A DNA stretch of 64,000 bases from Piper betle. Its lineage: Eukaryota; Streptophyta; Magnoliopsida; Piperales; Piperaceae. This document shows, in pieces, positions 57,638 through 64,000 of the stretch (the stretch's first letter is position 1; the number at the start of each line of letters is the position of its first letter). Position numbers and translations under genes: made by a program. Under the pieces are notes generated by a model that was not told the DNA's origin, did not search any database, and worked only from the letters and a program-made list of their open reading frames with translations. Location: positions 1 through 64,000 of the forward strand of contig JAURVB010004713.1 in NCBI GenBank assembly GCA_033002965.1, in the 5' to 3' direction.

Positions 57638-58136
57638 ACTACATACAAGTGCCTTAGCAACAAAAAATCCATCCATTTTGTGAACATGAGGATAAAAGCA
57701 TCTCGTCTTTTCCAACGAAGGATGAAATCGATGCTCCCTGTAACGGACATACCTGAAGATGAAAGCAGCAAAGAAAACATTACACACTTATTGCTGCAAC
57801 TTAAATGCAACAAATGCAGCACACAAAACTCACCCAGGGCGAACATCCCGTTCCTTTAATGCATGGTCAATAACTGCTTCATTCTGCAGCTTTCACTAGT
57901 CAGTTGTATTCCATGTTTTATTCCATAAGATACATGTTAAGTTTTTCAATAATAAAAATCACAAACCTCAAGAATCATGATTGAGCAGGCTGAGTAAACT
58001 ATGTATCCAACAGATTTTGACTAAGCATCCACCAAATCAATCACTGCAAGGATCAGTTTAATTGACCACATGGAACTAGCCGAACATCCCGTCTCTTTTA
58101 TGCATGCTCAATAACTGCTTCATTCAGCAACTTTCA
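57638..58136 (-). pseudogene. NOP2: NOP2 (25S rRNA cytosine-C5 methyltransferase) C-terminal exons
   Basis: NOP2/NSUN1 methylates a cytosine of large-subunit rRNA in the nucleolus. Minus-strand exons: ~57967-58050 encodes LILAVIDLVDA, a TAG where the family has a polar residue, then SKSVGYIVYSACSIMILE with the SAC.. catalytic-loop equivalent of the TCS motif. 57838-57897 encodes NEAVIDHALKERDVR. 57652-57752 follows an AG acceptor and is fully open: [20 protein letters not shown] and [13 protein letters not shown], then a stop. An extra copy of the NEAVI exon (NEAVIEHA-stop-KRRDVRLVPCG) lies upstream at 58079-58136, out of order. The N-terminal three quarters of the gene are absent. A gene fragment lodged between the two NLRs. 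Confidence 0.85.
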
Positions 58137-58137
58137 T

Positions 58138-59060
58138 CTTTAATTGAGAAAGAGTGTAAATTGATTCTGGCAGGCTTGATACTCCGGTGTAAGAAATGTC
58201 AAGGTACCATATATTGAAGATGCTACCCATATCCTTGGGCAAATTTTGAAGATGAGATGAAAGGATCAACCCTTGCAAATTGCTCAGCATGCATATTGAA
58301 TCCGGGAGATCTCCAGCAAGTCCAATGGAACTAGGTGGCTTTGATATGTTACGAACAACAGGGAAGTCCAAAACTCTCAGCAATTTGTAAGACCAAATTT
58401 TTTCATGTGATCAATCTCCATGGCCCGCGGCCCTTATCAGCGTGCGTAAGTTATTTGCATCAACGATCAACTCAAACTTCTTATCATTTGCAGGAGCTTT
58501 ACTTGAACTGGAACCACTCTTCGCTTGGTAGAAAAATTTCCCGGATGAAATACAGGCAAGGTGATGTATGATGTCATGCATCATATCATTTTCTTGAATG
58601 AGAGACCTCCCTTTCAAATTGTGATAGTATTGATTCCCAATATATTCCAACAATGTACCTTCTTTTGCCTCTATTAAGCCTTCTGCAATCCACATTCGTA
58701 CTAATTCATTTTGTTTAATCCTGTAATCAGAGGGAATATGGCCAAGTATTCAAAACAACGCTTTATAAAAGCCGGTAAATAGTAATAACTTAATCTCAAG
58801 GCTGGGTGGATTTCATCGTTCTCAAATGCCGCGACGATTCATTTTGTAATATAGCCTTCCACCTTCCCTCTTCAGCACCTCGTGTAACATGTCTCCTTTA
58901 ATAACCAACTAAACTGAACCAAACACACCGTCCTTTGAACAAGCTTCCAACCACTCCAATGGTTGCTTCAAAAGCCAGCAGACAATGCTTTTTGTAACAA
59001 ATCATAAACAAATAAAATAACGGCCAGAAGCCGAAGCCGTAGTCCATGAAAAATGGATTT
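58138..59060 (-). pseudogene. Truncated NLR paralogue (NLR-2)
   Basis: Matches NLR-1 in two blocks. 58138-~58885 corresponds to 54110-~54950 (RNBS-D side, MWIAEGLIEAKEGTL, NDMMHDIIHHLACISSGKFF, first LRRs LQNLPKDMGSIFNIWYLDIS). ~58890-59060 corresponds to ~56190-56345, the upstream flank of NLR-1. The ~1.24 kb between, coding for the coiled coil, P-loop and kinase-2, is missing at the junction near 58888. The LRR end is also cut off at 58138. It carries additional shifts and cannot be a functional receptor. Confidence 0.88.
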
Positions 59061-59505
59061 TTTATAGTAGGCAATAACTTTCCTGGTCGCTGCGGCCTCT
59101 CCATGTTTATCCGTGTATTAGGCAATAACAAGTTTTCTGTACACACCTTCCTTTAGACCACAAGAATGGTTTTTTTAATGACAAGTTACTATGCCGGCAA
59201 CAAGTTACTAAACCACAAGAATGGTTACACACACATGTTCTTTTTTTAGTTCAAGATCGAAACCCAAGAACATCTCAAGAACACAAAAGCAGCAGCGACG
59301 TCCTTGAGTCTAGATTGTCAGAACTGCTACTCACAGCAGCTTCCCTGTGAGCTGGACAGTCATGACCAGTTCAGTGAATAATCCACGGGAAATGTCCACA
59401 CTTTATGGTAGAAGAGAGTAAAGAAATAAGTTCCATGTCCCAAATCCCATATGATGCCGATGGATCATGCACTCAAGCCATACACGGCCATTTTTACCGT
59501 AGATT
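59061..59505. other. NLR-2 upstream flank with intact Pack-MULE target site
   Basis: 59427-59500 is the paralogue of 56475-56494 joined to 57562-57625: AAGTTCCATGTCCCAAAT continues directly into CCC..GATGC.GATGGATCAT. A local repeat of AACAAGTTACTA-type sequence lies near 59180-59220. No gene. Confidence 0.8.
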
Positions 59506-60040
59506 TGTTGAGAAAAGTCTCTAAAATTGGAGATCAACAACAGCAAACACAAGAAATGAGAAAATAATGCCTAAGAAATAAAATAAACAAAATCAAAAGA
59601 ATACAGATTTAACGTAAAAAACCCTCTTTCTATCCAGAGTTAAAAACTACGGAACAACAACGAATAGTTCACTACTTCAATCAAAGATTATGGTCATCAA
59701 ACATATAAAGATGTACAAGAAGATAACTCACTCAACCTATGTACTTGATATTACAAAATTTCATTCTCAATACTCTGTATAAGATTAAACTAATTAATCT
59801 CTTTTCTTATCTCTATATTCTCTCTAGTTCTCTCTTTGTCTACTCACATCCTGTCTTTCTTTCTCTGTTTGTCTTGTTTCAAAATAAGGTAAATGACGCC
59901 ATATTTATAGAGAAGCTTTGAAACCGCTTCATCTTTCATAGAACAAGAAACAGTCACCTCTGTTAGTATTTCGAGATTCCTTTAGTATTTTGATTATGAC
60001 AGTGAGCTACATATCATTAATATAATTACAAATATTAACA
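59506..60040 (-). repeat. 3' LTR of copia A copy 3
   Basis: 535 bp, TGTTGAGAAAAGTC..AATATTAACA in plus order. Matches 6619-7144. Confidence 0.88.
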
Positions 60041-60414
60041 ATCTCTTCATTTGGAGTTCAATTGGAACACTCCAGTCCAAATTCTGCTCCACTTGTTTGT
60101 TGCATAAGTCCACCTGCATATTAGTGCAAGTTCACAAAAGTTGAGCAAAAACTCAACTTTTGTCCCTCTACCGGTTTGGTCAACATGTTCGCCGCATTCT
60201 TTTTACCATCTATCTTTTCTAATTTCAATATACCTTCTTCTAACAAAGATCTGATAAAATGATACCTCAACTAAATATGCTTGGTCCTAAATGAAATGCT
60301 GAGTTCTTGGCTAAATGGATTGCACTTTGACTATTACTGTACAACTTGCAATCAACCTCATTAAAACCTAACTCATTTATTAAAGTTTTAATCAACCTCA
60401 TTAAAACCTATCTT

Positions 60415-61490
60415 TTACAATTTGGAAACCCAGCTCACCGCAGTTCTACCAACTGTAAAGATGTATCCAAATGTATTCCTACCATAGTCTCTATTTCCAA
60501 TATGGTCCGAGTTTATATAACCTTGTACATCAATATTATCACCCCCAAAACACAAATAATAATTAGAAGTTCCTTTCAAGTACCTAAAAATCCATTTCAC
60601 TGCCTTCTAATATTCTTTTCTTAAGTTATTCATGAATCTGCTCACTACTCCCACTACATGTACAATATCTGGTCTTGTGTTCATCATAGCATATATAAGA
60701 CTTCTAATAGCTGAAGCATAAGGCACTGTTTTCATGTGAGCTTTATCCTTCTCACTCTTAGCACCTTGTTCTTTTGACAATTAAAAATTACTACCCAAAG
60801 TAGTAATCACCAGCTTGAGATTCATTCATGTTGAATCTCTCAAGAACTTTCTTCACACACCCTTCTTGAGATGACCACAACTTCTTACTCTTCTTATTTT
60901 GGGTAATTTGCATCCCAAAAAGTTGTTTTGCTTCACCCAAGTCCTTCATGGAAAAACTCTTGGCTAACCTTATTTTGAGATTAACAATTTTCTTCATACA
61001 AGTCCTTGCAACAAGCATGTTATTTATATACAAAGTTAAAATAATGTAATTGCCATCATTAAACTTTTGTAAATATACACAGTGGTCTGAATTGCTCCTT
61101 GTAAATCTATTATTTAACATAAACTTGTCAAATTTTAAATACTACTGTCTCGGAGCTTGTCTGAGTCCATATATACACAGTGGTCTCGGTGCTTGTCTCT
61201 TCAATTTGCACACCATATTTTCTTTACCTTTGACTTTAAATCCTTTTGGTTGTTCGATATAGATCTTCTCCTCCAAATCACCATGAAGGAAAGCTATATT
61301 TACGTTAAGCTATTCTAAATAAAATCCCTTTACAGCCACAATACTCAAAATAATTCTAATAGAAGTCATTTTTACAACAGGTACAAATATATCACGAAAA
61401 TCAATTCCTTCTCTTTGACCAAAACTTTTCACCACAAGTTTTGCCTTATACCTTTGTACGCTGCTGGTTTCAGACTTGATTTGATAGATC
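60415..61490 (-). pseudogene. Copia A3 RNase H and RT remnants
   Basis: 60415-60600: MKWIFRYLKGTSNYYLCFGG and GYINSDHIGNRDYGRNTFGY. 60791-61120: TRSNSDHCVYLQKFNDGNYI, YINNMLVARTC (the YVDDML site mutated to YINNML), FSMKDLGEAKQLFGMQIT. The loss of both catalytic aspartates in YxDD shows that this copy's polymerase is dead. Confidence 0.8.
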
Positions 61491-61794
61491 CACTTATTTT
61501 GTAGAACTTTCCTTTTCTGGTGGCAACTTCACCACTCCTATGTATGATTCTTTTCCAATGATGACATCCCATCCTTCATGGCCAACTCCCACTTAAGATG
61601 AGTTTTGTCACTCATTGTCTCATTATAAGACTCTGGTTCTCCTACTTTAGTATACAAAATATGTTGTACAATTAAGTTTAATTTCTGAGTAGGCTTCTTG
61701 ACCCTTGTGCTCCTCCTTGGTTCTAGAGTAACAACTATTTTTTGTGGTGGCTTTGAATCTTGAATTTCAACTTGTGCATCAGAATATTCAAAAT

Positions 61795-62170
61795 CTAATT
61801 CATCATCATTTGGTTGATTAGCCTGTGATTCATCTTCTTGTTAGGTCGTCTTAGAAGATAATTATTCCACATCACTTGGAATAAATTTTTGATTTTCAGC
61901 ACTTGGTATCTCTTCATCTGTCTCATCAAATTCCATATACTCTTTTTCTTTCGACTCCTCACTCTTTTCTTTCTTCCTGCCTTTGTACATGCACTATTCA
62001 TTAAATATAATATCCTGACTTCGAAACACCTTGTTATTCTCGAAATCCTACATATGGTAACCATACTCATCACCCCATATCCAAGAAATACACACTTGAG
62101 GGATTTTGAATCAAACTTCATTTCTTGATTCCCTCTCAACATGTACATGTGCAATGCAACCAAAGACCTC
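61795..62170 (-). pseudogene. Copia A3 integrase tail and linker
   Basis: The frame continues LRGNQEMKFDSKSLKCVFLG and a basic KKRVRSRKKKSIWNLMRQ linker, matching 50018-50443 and 4426-4680 of the other copies. Homology breaks off at ~62170 within the CNATK region. Confidence 0.75.
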
Positions 62171-62640
62171 TTTGAAAATCTACAAACTAGATCCGATGAG
62201 GGAAGCATGAGATTTCAAATGAAGGTTCTTAGTGTGGGGAAACTTGGAAGGTCCATCTCATGTACCCTCTTACTTATAGTCTCTTTTCCAAACAAAAGTA
62301 CCAAATGTGCATTTTATAAAAAGCCAGTGTACATAGTCTTCTCTTTTCCTTTTGAGTTTGGGCTTTCTTCACCCCATAACCAAACTAATACAAATATCTG
62401 AACTGCTACTTTCTTGTGAACCAACATGTGGTATTACTCAGCACTAACAAACTTAACTGCAACCGTTTTAAGCTGGTAAAAGAATGCAAAAACTTACCCG
62501 GTTGGAAGATGTAAAATTTATTTGCTTGCTTTCTTCTTGACTTAAGTTGTTATAAACTGTCATGTATATCCCTGCATTGACTTCTTTTGGCTCCTCCTGC
62601 CACAATCTAGATTAATTTAATCATGCATGTAATATAACAG
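62171..62640. other. Spacer/intron before decarboxylase exon
   Basis: No gene recognised. The expected upstream decarboxylase exon is not visible, so the copia A3 truncation junction may have removed it. The last 60 bases are a pyrimidine/AT-rich intron end with an AACAG acceptor. Confidence 0.5.
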
Positions 62641-63757
62641 GGCAAGGTGGAGGAGTTATTCAGGGTACAGCTAGTGATACAATTCTTGTTGCTCTACTGG
62701 CCGCAAGGGATAAAATTTTAAGGAAAGAAGGAAAAAAATGATTGATAAACTTGTAGTCTACTCATCTGATCAAGCACATTCTGCCTTGCTGAAGGCATGT
62801 CGAATAAGCATCAAGCTTTGCTTTCCAAAGAAAGGAAACAAGCTACAATACCATGCGTTTGTTTATGTATCATGACATTTTGTTCCCTTTGATGCTGTAT
62901 GTTCGTAATTTACTTGATCAATGGGCATTGATTCTGCTCTTTCTTTTATCTCCCCAGATTGCGGGTATCCATCCTGAAAATTGCAGGCCACTAAAAACAG
63001 ATTTATCCACTTACTATGCTGTTTCTCCAGCTGTTGTTTCTGAAGCAATTGTTCAAGACATCTTCTGGGTTAATTCCTTTCTTTCTTTTTGCAACTGTGA
63101 GATAATTTTCTTGCTTGCATCTAATTGTGCCTTTGGCAGTGATGGTAGAAATTTTTTTATCACTTCTGTTTTTACCCAGACAAATGCGTAAGACACACTG
63201 GATCATCCACATCTTTACCCTACCATTCATTGTTTGATACATGGATCCCTCTAATTAAAAATGATGTGTTGGTGAGAATAATTATCCCATGGATGGCCAT
63301 GGTGTTAGATGATTTTTAAAAGTTTAAAGGTCTCTTGATCTGTGGAATGATGAGAGAAAGGACTGATTTGACTCTATCTTGCTTTTATCGATCAAGAAAG
63401 CAAAAATAGGCACACAAGAGAATAAACGAAGAAAGGGAAGTCTGTGTGTTAGATATTCTTGCATGTTTCTATTGATAACCAATTTGTCCCATCTGATTTT
63501 GTGAATACCATAATAATTGGGATCCTCTGAGAAGGACCAAACTCCTCTATGTTATTTTGTTTATGTTCATTTTTCCGTCTTATTTGTTCTCACACATGTA
63601 ACTTTTTGCAAGTAACAGATTGTAGATGTCATGCAAGACTTTGGCCGCTTGTTGCTTTGTTTTTCAGTGATTTTTTACTCTTTAACTTGAGAATGTCTTA
63701 TTATTTGCTTGTCAGGTTGCTGTGGATCCTCTGTCACCATTGAGTAAGATAGCTAAG
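62641..63757 (+). pseudogene. Aromatic amino acid (tyrosine/DOPA) decarboxylase, broken exons
   Basis: PLP-dependent enzymes of this family decarboxylate tyrosine, DOPA or tryptophan. Exon 62641-62803: GGGVIQGTASDTILVALLAA and, after a 1-base deletion in an A7 run (62732-62738), DKLVVYSSDQAHSALLKACR. It ends in ATAAGC where GTAAGC would be a donor. Exon 62958-~63100: IAGIHPENCRPLKTDLSTYY and VVSEAIVQDI, shift, GLIPFFLFATV. Exon 63716-63757: VAVDPLSPLSKIAK. A segment between the last two (TTSST-like) is not seen. The PLP-lysine and HVDAAYAG regions would lie beyond the window. Whether tyrosine- or tryptophan-type cannot be told. Confidence 0.85.
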
Positions 63758-64000
63758 CTGATGTTTTTACCATTGTGGAAGTGTTCTTTATTGGTTTTTT
63801 TAATCTGAAAGCTATATAGGATTTGGTTTTTGGTTGTTATTTTGTGGAAGATTATTTGCTGGTCTCAAGCCCGGATGAAGATGAAGATTATTTGGCGTCA
63901 TGAAGGGCATCCAGCCTACTTTAAAGTAGAACAAAGAAGCTTGTGATGATGACATGGAGTGCAGATTGCATTGATGGGTTCAACTTCAGCTCTGGCAAGA
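63758..64000. other. Decarboxylase downstream intron or flank
   Basis: No further exon of the decarboxylase was recognised with confidence before the window ends. Confidence 0.4.

Larger units (their letters stand above)
59506..62170 (-). mobile_element. Ty1/copia family A copy 3, 5' truncated
   Basis: Minus strand. The 3' LTR 59506-60040 is followed by RNase H (60415-60600, with a deletion that removes the STEAEY part), RT (60791-61120 and beyond) and the linker/integrase end (61795-62170). Homology stops near 62170, so integrase core, protease, gag and 5' LTR are missing. Small duplications occur at 60350-60412 and 61160-61195. It inserted into the NLR-2 upstream flank. Confidence 0.85.

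Overview
The window is nuclear DNA of a flowering plant. It shows plant-only gene families (SAUR, CC-NB-ARC-LRR, the pentatricopeptide protein MRL1, an HSPRO/Hs1pro-1 fragment, a plant-type aromatic amino acid decarboxylase), GT-AG introns, AT-rich spacers and dense LTR retrotransposons. The GC-rich HSPRO fragment and the GC-rich leader near 15.1-15.4 kb hint at a monocot, but this is only a hint. I found no intact host protein-coding gene: every recognisable host gene is partial, interrupted or broken.

Layout. 1-11.3 kb: three broken SAUR genes; the first two lie in a roughly 1.5-kb duplication that now flanks a minus-strand Ty1/copia element (family A, copy 1). 11.3-15.1 kb: decayed non-coding sequence. 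15.5-18.3 kb: 3' exons of a Bin3/MePCE-type RNA methyltransferase. 19.0-22.1 kb: a 5'-truncated Ty3/gypsy pol remnant. 23.6-37.2 kb: exons of MRL1, the PPR protein that stabilises rbcL mRNA, with frameshifts, stops and missing exons; one of its introns holds a complete but RT-deleted copia element (B) with a perfect 5-bp target-site duplication. 38.2-46.3 kb: copia debris (C), then copia element D, itself split by a non-coding gypsy-type element with about 1.25-kb LTRs. 47.7-52.3 kb: copia A copy 2. 52.7-59.1 kb: a disease-resistance block made of NLR-1, a Pack-MULE carrying an HSPRO fragment, NOP2 (rRNA methyltransferase) exons, and a truncated NLR-2. 59.5-62.2 kb: copia A copy 3. 62.6 kb to the edge: exons of a tyrosine/DOPA-type decarboxylase.

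The genes do not form an operon or pathway. The window is a record of duplication, nested transposition and gene decay. The best-supported noteworthy structure is the 1,067-bp Pack-MULE at 56495-57561: 66-bp inverted termini, a perfect 9-bp target duplication, a captured resistance-associated gene fragment, and an uninterrupted paralogous target site still visible at about 59430-59490. Second is the gypsy-type element whose LTRs each begin with an extra copy of the polypurine tract and LTR start. No CRISPR array, tRNA, rRNA or prokaryote-like system was seen.
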